Shown: positions 33,222 to 42,697 of the stretch, piece after piece | Position numbering within the stretch: position 1 is the stretch's first letter | How the letters are laid out: each line of letters opens with the position of its first letter | Source of the DNA: Acidimicrobiaceae bacterium | GTDB taxonomy: Bacteria; Actinomycetota; Acidimicrobiia; Acidimicrobiales; RAAP-2 | NCBI GenBank assembly: GCA_003132305.1 | Contig: PKXJ01000031.1 | Coordinates: forward strand, 182,885-246,884 | Direction of reading: 5' to 3' | Length of the DNA stretch: 64,000 nucleotides | Program-made: the position numbers and the translations under genes | Notes under the pieces: generated by a model | What the model was told of the DNA's origin: nothing | Databases searched by the model: none | Seen by the model: the letters and a program-made list of their open reading frames with translations, nothing else

Positions 33222-36164
33222 TCACAAATAATTAGTATTTATGGGTCCGTTCGACCCAACTGGCGCGAGATCTCGCGAGAGGACGTGACTGAGGGGCCGG
33301 CGCACACTTCGCACCGAGGGAGGAGCAGCGTGAATAACCCGCATTACCATCGCCATGGTCTCGCCATCGTCCAGGTCCCACACTTTGTTAAAGCGCGTCG
33401 AGAGCTCGTACAGTTCGTCCAGGTGGCGCTCGCCGCCGAGTCGCAACAAGTCCTTTTCGTCCGTGGCGTAAAGAAAGAGTGGCGACACGGGCTGTACCGC
33501 GAGACCCCGTAGTTCGGCGCTCAGCCAGAAGCGCTCGATGGCCGCTCCCCCACGTACGTACCACGTCGGATCGGCGCGCGGCACCGTGATAACGGCGATG
33601 CCCGAACTCGAACTCACCATCGCTCGCGTACGCAGACCGAGCGACTCACCCCCGCGCCAGTCAACGAGGTGCTCCATAACGTCCGAGCGACCCAGAAGTT
33701 CAAGAGCGCCGAGAGTGGCCGGATCCATTTCCAACGTTCGTATGTCCATACCCTCTTCGAGGGAGTCACGTCCGGGCCAGCGCAGCTCACCGAGCATGTC
33801 GTCGTGGACCGTCGGGATGAGAAAACGCAGTCGATCGGACTCGGCGAGGAGGTTCGCGCACTCTTCTATCTGGTCGCGTCCGGTCACGAAGCGCAGTCGA
33901 GCACCTTCGCGTTCCACTCCTCGACTCAACATGGCCACGGTCGCCTCGTCGATGGGTGTCGGGCTTCCCATGCGACGGTTCACCGAGCGTGATTGAATGA
34001 CGGGCTGCAGCCGCGCCATGCCCGCGTCCATCTGTGAGCCGAGCGACATCGTGGCAACGTGGTGAGAGTTCGTTCCCTCGGGAAAGAGCTTCACCTGCCC
34101 GAGTCTCTTCAGCGACGCCGCGGTGGCCAGAGCGTTGAAGAGCGAGGCGCCGAGCGCCACGTAACTCCCCCGCAAACGAACGTCCATCGAATTCGAGCTG
34201 CGCTCGGGCACGACGTAGAAACGAACCTCGTCGTCGTTGGCTTCGAAGCGCCACGGTTGAACGTTGCCGCCCGAAGGAGCGCGTCGAGCGGCGTCGACAA
34301 TGAGCTCGATAGGATCGGCACTCTCTAGCGGCGGGTCTTCGGGCGGTGGCGTGCGAAGCGCCGCCTCGCCCGTGGTCGAGACCTCAACGGGCGAAAGTCC
34401 GGAGAGAATCTTTTCGACGTCAAAGCGAATTCGTCCCGACGGCAGATCTCCTTCGAGACCGAAGCGGCGAACCGCGGCGGCGGTCGTGACGGCGCCGAGC
34501 GTCACTTCGCTCGCGAGCTGGGGCCACCCAGTGACGGTCTGACCGAGTTCGAAGACCGTCGCGGCCCCGCGTGACGAGATCTCACTGGCGCCGAGCAATC
34601 GCAAAACGAACGGACCTTTCTCCGCCAACGACAGACCGGCCAGTTTCGACGAGTCCACGTCGCCCAAGAGTCCGTGGAATATCGGCCGGTCGGGTTCTAG
34701 GTCGTAGCGCTCGACGTCAAGCACACCCCGGTCACTCGTTTCCATGATTACCGGGATGCCGCGCGTGCGAGCGGCCTCGCGGACCAGGAACTTCATGTCG
34801 AGCGAATCGCACTCCTCGATGACCAGATCGAGGCCGTCGAGGAAGTTGTCGAGATTGTCCGCGTGGACCCCTTCGGGCAGGACGACGACGCGCAAGTACG
34901 GGTCGATCTCGGCGATGCGCCGTGCCGCCACGATGGCCTTATTGACACCGAGGTCGAGCACGCTCGCGGGTATGCGGTTCAGATTTGACAACTCAAGGGT
35001 GTCGAAGTCGGCCAATCGAATCTCTCCCGCCAATCCCTCCATCGCGAGAATGTGCGCGATCGAGTGGCCTGCGCTGACGCCCACGACGCCCACGGACAGC
35101 GTCCGCAGGCGAGCTTGTTCGTCTCGGGTGACTTTGTTGTGATTGCGATCGAGTCGCACCGCGGAAAAAGCGCGGGGTCCGAGCAACCGGACCACCGCTC
35201 GACGCCACGGGTAGTAGACCCAACGCTGCCCTTCGTCGAAGAGCTTGCGTGAGGGCAATGGCTTTATCTGAGAGAGCTGTTCACGCTGTTCTTCGAAGCG
35301 GTCGACAATCTGCAGGGAAGGATCGGCGCGCAAGACCCGCAACACTTCGCGCTGAGCTCGCTCGGTGACGTCCAGCACCAGAGGTCGTCTCGACTGGGTG
35401 CTCGTTGAATCGTTCTCGAGCACACCCGCGCCGATTGAGATGGGGCCACGCGAAAGTTGCTCGCCCTCAAGGCGCAGGGCCTGCTGGTTCTCCGGTGAAC
35501 TTAACTCGTAGCTCAACGTTCGGCGAAAACAGACGGCGATGGTTCGGTAGCGGTCGTCGGGAAACGGCACCGATTGGGTGCCCACCATCTTGGCGCCGAT
35601 GAATTCGGCGAGCGGCAGCAGGCGATCCGATACCGCCGCGATGGCGAACTCCGCACTCAGCCAGTTCATGGCGTGAATGAAACACCTCGACAGCGTCATC
35701 GCGAGGTGCACGCCGTTGACGGCCTCGCCCTTGGACCAGGCGCCCTTGCTTTCGATGGCGCCTAAACGCACTTCTTTATCAATGACCCTCGCGATCTCGT
35801 CGATCTCGGGGGACTCGGCCATCTCTTCAATCAGAAATGCCTGGTGGCTGCTCTCCATGGGACCGTGGAATCGTACGCCGGCGACGGCTTCACCATTGGG
35901 CGCGAAACCGAGGAAGAAGAGGGGAACGCCGTTTCCGTCTTCGAAATCGCGTCGCCGCAGCGCCTCTTCGAAGCCGCGGCTGCGGTAGATGCCCTCGGCC
36001 CCGTCCAGGTAGATCTGCCAGAGATCTGGTCGCTCCATCGGGTGATGACCCTCAAAGCGCACGCCCGACCCTTGATCGATGAAACTCGCGCCGTATCTGT
36101 ACCGGTGACCTACGACGTTTCCCACTGGGGTCCTCTCGACTCTACGAACTTGTACTGTAACCAA
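33222..36164 (-). CDS. Rv1355c-like fusion: N-terminal region, ThiF/MoeB adenylyltransferase, nitroreductase
   Basis: 980 residues from TTG 36164; GTG 36125 is an alternative with GAGAGG seven bases upstream. Residues 1-~340 resemble an acyltransferase-like region with no clear motif. About 350-600 is an E1-like adenylyltransferase (VGVVGVSAGHSIAHILAMEG, EIRLADFDTLELSNLNRIP, LDLVIEECDSLDMKFLVREA), which activates a C-terminal carboxylate by adenylation. About 640-930 is a nitroreductase-like FMN domain (IELIVDAARRAPSGGNVQPW). Proteins joining ThiF and nitroreductase are known from mycobacteria as Rv1355c. Role unknown, perhaps modification of a carrier protein or peptide. No adjacent carrier gene is seen. 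Confidence 0.8.
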   Translation of the reverse strand: MVTVQVRRVERTPVGNVVGHRYRYGASFIDQGSGVRFEGHHPMERPDLWQIYLDGAEGIYRSRGFEEALRRRDFEDGNGVPLFFLGFAPNGEAVAGVRFHGPMESSHQAFLIEEMAESPEIDEIARVIDKEVRLGAIESKGAWSKGEAVNGVHLAMTLSRCFIHAMNWLSAEFAIAAVSDRLLPLAEFIGAKMVGTQSVPFPDDRYRTIAVCFRRTLSYELSSPENQQALRLEGEQLSRGPISIGAGVLENDSTSTQSRRPLVLDVTERAQREVLRVLRADPSLQIVDRFEEQREQLSQIKPLPSRKLFDEGQRWVYYPWRRAVVRLLGPRAFSAVRLDRNHNKVTRDEQARLRTLSVGVVGVSAGHSIAHILAMEGLAGEIRLADFDTLELSNLNRIPASVLDLGVNKAIVAARRIAEIDPYLRVVVLPEGVHADNLDNFLDGLDLVIEECDSLDMKFLVREAARTRGIPVIMETSDRGVLDVERYDLEPDRPIFHGLLGDVDSSKLAGLSLAEKGPFVLRLLGASEISSRGAATVFELGQTVTGWPQLASEVTLGAVTTAAAVRRFGLEGDLPSGRIRFDVEKILSGLSPVEVSTTGEAALRTPPPEDPPLESADPIELIVDAARRAPSGGNVQPWRFEANDDEVRFYVVPERSSNSMDVRLRGSYVALGASLFNALATAASLKRLGQVKLFPEGTNSHHVATMSLGSQMDAGMARLQPVIQSRSVNRRMGSPTPIDEATVAMLSRGVEREGARLRFVTGRDQIEECANLLAESDRLRFLIPTVHDDMLGELRWPGRDSLEEGMDIRTLEMDPATLGALELLGRSDVMEHLVDWRGGESLGLRTRAMVSSSSGIAVITVPRADPTWYVRGGAAIERFWLSAELRGLAVQPVSPLFLYATDEKDLLRLGGERHLDELYELSTRFNKVWDLDDGETMAMVMRVIHAAPPSVRSVRRPLSHVLSRDLAPVGSNGPINTNYL

Positions 36165-36389
36165 TTCGGAGCTACACCGATGCTCCCCAAACTATAATTG
36201 GATACGGTGCATAATTAAGGGAGCATCGCGTCCAGGTGTGACGAGAAGGATGGCGGACAACCGATTCGTTGAATCAGTTTCGAAAAGCCGCCGTGGCCAC
36301 GATCTTGACTTTTGTCCACGTCTTCACGGGATGAGAAGTCGTCATCCGTCCAAGCTCGACTACCTCGAAACCGAAGAGAGAAGCGCTGA

Positions 36390-37166
36390 ATGTTAGGTGT
36401 ACTTATTGGCATTTGCGCCCTCTTCGGACTAGCCGTCGGATCATTCCTAAACGTGGTGATTTACCGGGTGCCTCGAAACGAGTCCATCGTTTCGCCGCGC
36501 TCAAGATGTCCCTCGTGTGGCGTTGCCATCAAGGAGCGCGACAATATTCCCGTTCTCTCGTGGCTGCTCCTACGGGGCCGCTGTCGAAACTGCCACTCGC
36601 CCATTTCGCCTCGGTACCTCTTCGTTGAAGTGGCGGGAGGCGCGCTCTTCGCCGGAGCCGCCGCGCGACTGGGCTTTAACTGGGATCTTCCCGCGTTTCT
36701 CGTCCTCCTGGCCGGTCTCTTGGCACTGGCTTGCATCGACCTTGAACACCTGGTGCTGCCGAAGAAGGTCGTCTATCCGACGCTCGCGATGGTGGCCGGG
36801 CTCTTGGTACTCGCCGCGGCCGTGACCGGCGAGTGGCACAACCTGCTCGTGGCGGCGATCTGCTCAATCTCTTGGTTCGTCGTCTTTTTTCTGATGAACT
36901 TTGCGAGCCCGCGCGTTCTGGGTTTCGGTGACGTGCGACTCGCCCTTCTGCTCGGCCTCGGGCTCGGTTGGCTCGGTTGGCGCTACGTCGTTCTCGGCTT
37001 CTTCGCCGCCAACCTCATCGGCGCGGTCGTCGGGCTGACGCTCATTGCGATGAAGAAGATGACCCGCGACCAACCGATCCCCTACGGCGTCTTCCTCGCG
37101 CTCGGCGCCGCGCTCGCGGTCTTTACCGGACCCGAAGTCACTTCTTGGTTCTCCAGCATTCACTAG
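36390..37166 (+). CDS. pilD: Type IV prepilin peptidase / N-methyltransferase
   Basis: 258 residues. N-terminal segment GSFLNVVIYRVPR, then the two zinc CxxC pairs (CPSC and CRNC, spaced by about 26 residues), then the membrane aspartyl protease core with its Asp residues in CIDLEHLVLP and GFGDVRLALLLG. Seven or more hydrophobic segments. It cleaves the leader of type IV prepilins after Gly and methylates the new N-terminus at the inner face of the membrane. Substrates here are PilA (39357), the PilW-like protein and the giant prepilin. Start ATG 36390 with GAGAG upstream. It diverges from the ThiF/nitroreductase gene. Confidence 0.92.
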   Translation: MLGVLIGICALFGLAVGSFLNVVIYRVPRNESIVSPRSRCPSCGVAIKERDNIPVLSWLLLRGRCRNCHSPISPRYLFVEVAGGALFAGAAARLGFNWDLPAFLVLLAGLLALACIDLEHLVLPKKVVYPTLAMVAGLLVLAAAVTGEWHNLLVAAICSISWFVVFFLMNFASPRVLGFGDVRLALLLGLGLGWLGWRYVVLGFFAANLIGAVVGLTLIAMKKMTRDQPIPYGVFLALGAALAVFTGPEVTSWFSSIH

Positions 37167-37446
37167 GACGCGTCGTCCAAAGGCGAAGGTTGGAGTGTCG
37201 TCCGGAGCGGTGGCGTATCACTCACGTTCTGAATTGGCTCTGACCAGTGGTGCTCGTCCCCGTTGCGCGAGCGCTCGCCGTGATACCGCTGCGCAAAGTT
37301 GCCCCCGTCGCACTCTGGCCCGAGTTGCTTTCGATCATTTGAGGTGGCGATGAGGCGACGACTGACCTGATCCTCATTCGCCGCCCAACGTGGTGCGTGT
37401 CGTGTCCAGCCGCGAATTAGTAGATGAACCACGTCGTCAGGGACGA

Positions 37447-38157
37447 TCAGTAAACGATCTCCATGCGCAGACCCTCGCTGTCCCACTCTGGTTCGTAAGG
37501 TACGCGCTTGGCCGCGTGCCCGAAGACGCGCCGAGCCGTCCAAAGAAGGGCCAACGCGTCGAATTGGTGCTTCTCGGATACGTCGCTGATCTCGTCGTCG
37601 AGAACTTTGTCCATTGCGGGGAAGTGTGATTCGAGGACTTCCAAGCGCTCGTCACGCCCGGCTTCAATCTTCTTCGAGCGTTGCATCGACGAGTCTTTAT
37701 TCAACTGAAAGAAGCTCAGCTCGGGGTGCCCTTCGTAGATCAGTCGTTGACGAAAAGGCGACATCTCCTTAGCGACTTCGCGGTAGTGCGGAAGCATGGT
37801 CGCGGTCACGGCGTCGAGGCCGGCTTCCTTCACCTCGACGAGATTGTCTAAGACTGCTCGAGAGGGAGCATTGTGTACGGTCGAGCCACGCCGGCCCACC
37901 AGGGCTCGAACTTCTCGGTCGCAGGTTCTCGCGCCCATCTGGGGCGTGTCGAGATAGCCAATTGGCGCGTTGATCACAATGATTTCGAACGCGGGGTGTT
38001 CGTCGAGGATGTCGAGGAATGTCTCGTAGACCCGCGGGGACTCGGGAGCAAAGGTCGAGCCCGCCATTTTTGCCCCTTGCACGAGCCAGCCCGACGGACA
38101 CGGCGTCACGCCGGCGACGACGCGATAGGGAAGTGTCGGACCGCGATGAAGACTCAC
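37447..38157 (-). CDS. DUF429 family protein
   Basis: 236 residues resembling DUF429 proteins, predicted RNase H-like folds. The N-terminal VAGVTPCPSGWLV and INAPIGYL fit the expected strand, and EGHPELSFFQLN is a family-type block; HQFDALALLWTARRVF lies near the C-terminus. Start GTG 38157, eight bases beyond the stop of pilT on the same strand, so it is probably co-transcribed with pilT. No signal or membrane segment. The link with pili is only positional; DUF429 proteins have no established role in motility. Confidence 0.75.
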   Translation of the reverse strand: MSLHRGPTLPYRVVAGVTPCPSGWLVQGAKMAGSTFAPESPRVYETFLDILDEHPAFEIIVINAPIGYLDTPQMGARTCDREVRALVGRRGSTVHNAPSRAVLDNLVEVKEAGLDAVTATMLPHYREVAKEMSPFRQRLIYEGHPELSFFQLNKDSSMQRSKKIEAGRDERLEVLESHFPAMDKVLDDEISDVSEKHQFDALALLWTARRVFGHAAKRVPYEPEWDSEGLRMEIVY

Positions 38158-38165
38158 CCAGTCAG

Positions 38166-39269
38166 TTATACCTTAATGAATGACTTGTCCATTGCTTCTA
38201 GGGTTCGCACGAGTTCCTTCGGGTGAGCCGTGTTCGCCATGGCGTCCTCGTAGGTGATGACGCCGTCGACGATGAGCTTCGCGAGGCTGTTCTCCAAGGT
38301 CTGCATACCCTCCGAAGTATTGGTGAACATTATGTTCTGAAGTTGATTGGTGCGTCCTTCGCGAATGAGGTTTCGCACGGGGTTCGTGGCGATGAGCACC
38401 TCGTACGCGGCGACCATGCCCCCTTCGATCCTCGGGATGAGCCGCTGCGCGATCACGGTGCTGAGCGAGGAAGCCAACTGCACTCTCGTCTGCTCTTGGC
38501 GCCACGCCGGGAACACGTCAATGATGCGGTCAATCGCCTGGGGCGCGTCGTTGGTGTGCAGGGTTGCAAAAACGAGGTGACCGGTTTCGGCCATGGTGAG
38601 GGCGATCTGAATTGAGTCGATGTCGCGCATCTCGCCGATGAGCAGTACGTCGGGGTCTTCGCGCAGGGCCGAGCGAAGAGCTCGATCGAATGAGGGGCTG
38701 TCGAGTCCCACCTCACGTTGGCTGACCGCGGACATTTTGTGATCGTGGACGTATTCGACGGGGTCCTCGATGGTCAAAATGTGACAGGCGCGGTTCTCAT
38801 TGATCAGGTTAACAATCGCCGCCAAGGTGGTTGATTTTCCCGAACCCGTAGGTCCGGTGACGAGCACGAAGCCGCGGGGCTGTTCGGCCACCCAATTGGC
38901 AGCCCACGGCAGGCCGAGCTCTTCAAAAGTAGGAATTTTCGTGGGAATAATGCGAAGCGCGAGCGCCGTTTGACCGCGTTGCGTGAAGACGCTGCCGCGG
39001 ATTCGAGCTCGATCGCCCCAGGAGAAGGAGAAGTCGACGTCGAGGTACTCTTCGAAGGTGTCGCGCTGGCTTGGCGTAAGTAATGGCAGAGAGATGTCCT
39101 TGACGTCTGATCCGGACAGGATTGGAGCACCACTCAGGGGCTGAAGTTTTCCAGTTACCCGGATTCGAGGGGCCGACCCTCCCGACAGCAGGAGGTCAGA
39201 TCCTCCCTGATCCCAGAGAGCTTGTAACCATGGGTCGATTGTTGAAGACGGTTCTGGGCTCATCGCCAC
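38166..39269 (-). CDS. pilT: Type IV pilus retraction ATPase
   Basis: 367 residues. N-terminal domain to about residue 110, then a PilT/VirB11 ATPase: Walker A GPTGSGKST (139-147), Asp box, LLIGEMRDIDSIQ as Walker B, and TGHLVFATLHTND as the His box. AIRAER-type C-terminal motif is not clear, but REGRTNQLQNIM matches PilT. Hydrolyses ATP in the cytoplasm to depolymerise the pilus for twitching. Start ATG 39269 (or ATG 39263). It lies between pilA and the DUF429 gene, separated from pilA by a strong hairpin. Confidence 0.92.
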   Translation of the reverse strand: MAMSPEPSSTIDPWLQALWDQGGSDLLLSGGSAPRIRVTGKLQPLSGAPILSGSDVKDISLPLLTPSQRDTFEEYLDVDFSFSWGDRARIRGSVFTQRGQTALALRIIPTKIPTFEELGLPWAANWVAEQPRGFVLVTGPTGSGKSTTLAAIVNLINENRACHILTIEDPVEYVHDHKMSAVSQREVGLDSPSFDRALRSALREDPDVLLIGEMRDIDSIQIALTMAETGHLVFATLHTNDAPQAIDRIIDVFPAWRQEQTRVQLASSLSTVIAQRLIPRIEGGMVAAYEVLIATNPVRNLIREGRTNQLQNIMFTNTSEGMQTLENSLAKLIVDGVITYEDAMANTAHPKELVRTLEAMDKSFIKV

Positions 39270-39286
39270 TCTCTATCTTGGAATAA

Positions 39287-39331
39287 GACCGACAGAGCGC
39301 CCAACTTTTACGCTGGGCGCTCTGGTCGGTC
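39287..39331. terminator. Hairpin between pilA and pilT
   Basis: Left arm GACCGACAGAGCGCCCA (39287-39303), loop of ten bases, right arm TGGGCGCTCTGGTCGGTC (39314-39331), with one bulged G. It lies just after the pilA stop and 18 bases before the pilT start on the same strand. A T-run is missing, so it may terminate incompletely or protect the abundant pilA mRNA. Confidence 0.6.
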
Positions 39332-39356
39332 AACAACTAATACCTAAGTACGACGC

Positions 39357-39806
39357 TTACAGACCAATGCTTGTGGCACTGGCAGCGGCTGGTCCACACG
39401 AGGCGGGGCCCAGGTACGGAACAAGCGCTCCGGTGCCGGCGCCAGCAGCAGTTTCCGCCTGAACAGTCAAAACGCCACTGGGCAACGTGTAGATGTAACT
39501 CGTCGCGCTGGGCCATGACTGGATGTACGGACCACCATTGGCGGTGCCACTGAGTTCAGCAGTCGTCACGGTTGACAGCGCGCCGGGGTTTTCAGCCAGG
39601 TAGGCAGAAATTGCCGTTGATACCGTGGCACCGTCAGCTTGACAAGCCGCCAGTTGAGTCTTGCCCGTAATACCACCTAAGGCGAAGATAACAACGGCAG
39701 CCAAAATACCGAGCACCACGATGACGATGAGAAGTTCGATCAAGGTAAAACCGTCGATCTCCCCAACATCCCTACGGCGCTTGAGGCGTTGGTAGGTCGA
39801 AACCAT
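39357..39806 (-). CDS. pilA: Major type IV pilin
   Basis: 149 residues. Start ATG 39806, chosen because GGGAG lies at correct spacing before it; frames upstream add an unlikely 21 residues. Leader of 19 residues ending EIDG, cut by PilD before FTLIELL, with Glu5 present and the hydrophobic N-terminal helix following. The globular part is short and Ala/Gly/Thr-rich, with two Cys (LAACQADG and PASCGPAA) that could form the disulfide of the D-region. Probably the main pilus subunit, because it stands alone with its own upstream region and hairpin. Confidence 0.9.
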   Translation of the reverse strand: MVSTYQRLKRRRDVGEIDGFTLIELLIVIVVLGILAAVVIFALGGITGKTQLAACQADGATVSTAISAYLAENPGALSTVTTAELSGTANGGPYIQSWPSATSYIYTLPSGVLTVQAETAAGAGTGALVPYLGPASCGPAAASATSIGL

Positions 39807-41439
39807 ATTCTTACTCCCTTTATTCATTAATGGGTGCACCGACACTCGGAAACTCCCTGTTTTTCTCACCGATTTGTATATCTCAAACGGTTAATGCGAA
39901 TTTTAGACGAGGAACTTTGAGTGATTTGAACACATTCTGAACAAGTTTTTGCACGATTCCTTATCAAAACTCCTGATAGATGGTGCTGAAGTCGAATCGT
40001 TATTAGTTGTTTTGCTGTAGTGATTGCTAAAAAGGCCATAAACGGCGCGATCGCTCACGTTGACTCTTTGGTGGTTCGCGTCACAATGTGCTTCATCGCA
40101 ACGTCGAATTGTGAATCGACGATCTGGCGTTGCGATGGCGAGAGATTGATCGTGTCACTGCTCACGCACGAGGGTGCTAGTAGTGATTAGCGCTGCGGTT
40201 GGCACTTCACTAAGTGGTTCCTAGTGGCAGTCGCTCGACGGTCTCGCCGACGCGTGTTCGGGTGCTAAGAGATTTCATTCTCGTAGCACCCGTTGCCACG
40301 TAAGGCCGTAGCTTCCAGTGAACGAGCGGTCGATTGGCCGCTCGTGCCCCTCGCGCGAGAACCAGCAACTCCCGAATCCGCCCACCCATTCTGCCTGGTT
40401 GGCCCACGATTTATCATCGACCATCGGACTCGGTTACGAACGACATCATTCGCGTCGCGGCGAAGGGCTGGAGCGATGAACTCAGTGCCTCCTCACTCTG
40501 CTGGCGTCACGACGGGCCCAATCTCGCCGAGCTCTTGCGGACGCTCGGCTCGTCGTCGAGCGAGTGGAGGTTAGCTACGTGCAAGACCCGGCACTCTCTT
40601 CGGGCTTTATTCCCATCGTTGAAGTACGAGGTGCCGCCAGCGTCACCGGTCTGGTCGCATGAAGTGTCCTTTGCGAAGACGACGCGGGATAGTGCTGCGC
40701 GATTGGAGGAGGCGCTATCAGAACAGTTAGTGAGGCACTTCATTCGATCGTCGCGCTGGTTCTAGTGCGATGCCCTTGCGCGCGGTGAGAAGGGCTGTTC
40801 TCTTCGCGACCATCCAATGTTCGAGGGAAACGCTCGGGCCGGTCATCAACGCTGCGTTGGACACGTCGTCGCGAAACAGCGAAAGGCGCCGGAGTCGTTC
40901 TCCCTCGGCGAAGGACCATCGTTCGATGTATCGGTAGAAGAACGTGGACCGTGCAAGGCGCGTCAACTCAAGAAAGTGATAGTTGAAGGGGCTTCGCACT
41001 TCAGGATTGCTCGACGACCTGGGCCAAGATCCATCGCACGTCGATCGCGGCGAGCCTCTTCAAGGCGACGCGCTGGATGCCGACACTATCTCTTGTCAGC
41101 GCTCGTTGGTGTCACGTCGTTCGACCCAACCCGTGGCCGGTCTCGTGCGCGTCCAGGTTCACTCCCTGATCCGGAGCTGGTACCCGATTCCGCCACTATC
41201 GGCGTGTGGATCAACGCCCTTCGCGCCCTTGGCCCGATCGCGCCCGACCTAACTAGGGATTTGGTGCCTTCTCGTCCGACGTCTGCGGTGCACCCTCTTG
41301 AAGGAGGCGGTCCCCCGTGAATAATGAGGCTCTTCGGATCTAAGCGAGGTGTGACCGTCGCCAGCACGTCCCAATCGGGCTTGGCGGCGAAGCAGCTACT
41401 GCGCCCCGTTCATTTCCAAAGAGTCCGTAAAGTCGGCTC
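39807..41439. other. Long stretch without a supportable gene
   Basis: About 1.6 kb. The first 250 bases are AT-rich and must carry the pilA promoter. From 40250 on, several overlapping frames on both strands (60-170 codons) lack family motifs and ribosome sites. Frames such as that ending at 40665 look like short fragments of a former protein. I read it as decayed DNA, possibly an insertion scar, with no recognisable element ends. Confidence 0.45.
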
Positions 41440-41836
41440 ATGGCACGAACGCCGTTTCCGATGTTCATCGGGCAGGCCGAGGGGGCCATGCGCTGCTACG
41501 TCTCCGCCTTTCCCGACGCCGAGATCCTTCACCTCGACCGCTGCGGACGGGACGACCCAGGCAGAGAAGGCACGGTCAAGGGCGCCCCCTTTCGGATCTC
41601 TGACCAGACTCTCCGCTGCATCGACAGCCCTGATGTGCACGCCTGGGGGTTCACCCCCGCCGTGTCATTCTTTTTCGACTGCCAGGACGAGGGGACCTTC
41701 AGGGCTCTGTTCGATCGGCTCTCCGATCATGGAAGCGTCTTCACGCCGCCGGATCGATTACCCCTTCGCCCAGGGATTTGCATGGCTCAGCGACCGCAAC
41801 GGCGTCTCCTGGTGGTTCAGTGTGGTCCCTGACTAG
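41440..41836 (+). pseudogene. PhnB-like glyoxalase-fold protein, frameshifted
   Basis: The frame from ATG 41440 encodes the N-terminal part of a PhnB/3-demethylubiquinone-type VOC protein (FPMFIGQAEGAMRCYVSAF, DAEILHLDRCG, AVSFFFDCQDEGTFRALF). Similarity stops near 41745 and resumes in the +1 frame as DYPFAQGFAWLSDRNGVSWW, ending at 41836. One extra base in the GC-rich CGCCGCCGG run near 41748 would explain it. It may be a true pseudogene or a sequencing error. Intact relatives bind small molecules without a known common reaction. Confidence 0.75.
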
Positions 41837-42022
41837 CGAACACCCCGCCAGAGAGCGAGTGTCCGTCGCCAAGTACCTGCTCTCGCGAGCACTAGACCCC
41901 GCTCATTTACGGAGACCCACTAATGAGTCAAGAGCGAAGGAATGTTGGGCGTGAGACGAGGCTTCTTCGCTCAGCGCGTAGTCGTTTGTCCGGGAGAGTC
42001 TTCGCGGATCGAGACGGCGGGA

Positions 42023-42697
42023 CTAACCCCATATCCATGAAATCAAGGTTTGGTCGTAGCCGCACTGACCGACGCCCAGATTGCACTGGACAGGGACAAA
42101 TACGCCACCGCCCGAGGGGTAGTCGTCAAAGATGACGACGGCTTTCAGCATCGGTGCATTTTGGCACTGAGCAGAGGTCAAAGTACTGAGACACGCGTAG
42201 AACGTCACTGTTCGCGTATTGCCACTGCCATTCGAGAGATCCTCGTAAGTGCTGCACCACACGTCCACGGTGTAGTTGTTGATGGTCACCTGCGAAGAAG
42301 TTGGACTGCCCGTCGGGGTCCAACAGTTTCCCGGCGGCGTGGGCGTGGCCTGTTTTTGGGGCGGGGTCGAGGACGGCAGAGGGGCGTAGCGGATGCTCTG
42401 GATAGCGGTGTTGGTGGCGCTACTCACCGCGTAGTGAAGCTCACTCGTCGCTTTGAAGTTGCCAGTGTTGTGCAGGTCATTGGTGGACCAGGACGCGAGA
42501 GCGGCGACGGTGAGGCTTATCACAATTATGTACACCAGCGCCAATATCAGTACGGCGCCAGCTTCACTGTGGGCGTCACCGCTTCGAAACAACCTTGCGC
42601 CTCGAGACCGGCTCGTGGTGGCGCGAGTTTCGGCACTTCGACCCAGCGAACTGCGTCCGCCCGCGCACTGCGCCCTCGCGACGTGTCGGCTTCTCAT
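42023..42697 (-). CDS. PilX-like pilus assembly protein
   Basis: 224 residues. A 45-residue basic N-terminus is followed by EAGAVLILALVYIIVISLTV, a hydrophobic helix lacking the Glu5 of true prepilins, as in PilX_N proteins. The region after it (ASWSTNDLHNTGNF, SELHYAVSSATN) resembles the start of the PilX fold; the globular part has Cys pairs (CWTPTG, CSTYEDLS, ACLSTL, CQNAP). ATG 42697 overlaps the giant prepilin stop (ATGA). As the last gene of the pilB operon it is probably a minor subunit. Confidence 0.75.
   Translation of the reverse strand: MRSRHVARAQCAGGRSSLGRSAETRATTSRSRGARLFRSGDAHSEAGAVLILALVYIIVISLTVAALASWSTNDLHNTGNFKATSELHYAVSSATNTAIQSIRYAPLPSSTPPQKQATPTPPGNCWTPTGSPTSSQVTINNYTVDVWCSTYEDLSNGSGNTRTVTFYACLSTLTSAQCQNAPMLKAVVIFDDYPSGGGVFVPVQCNLGVGQCGYDQTLISWIWG

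Noticed and set aside
40334..41320. Plus-strand frames of 143 and 167 codons
   Set aside because: Composition and lack of motifs suggest chance frames in non-coding or decayed DNA; I could not rule out remnants.
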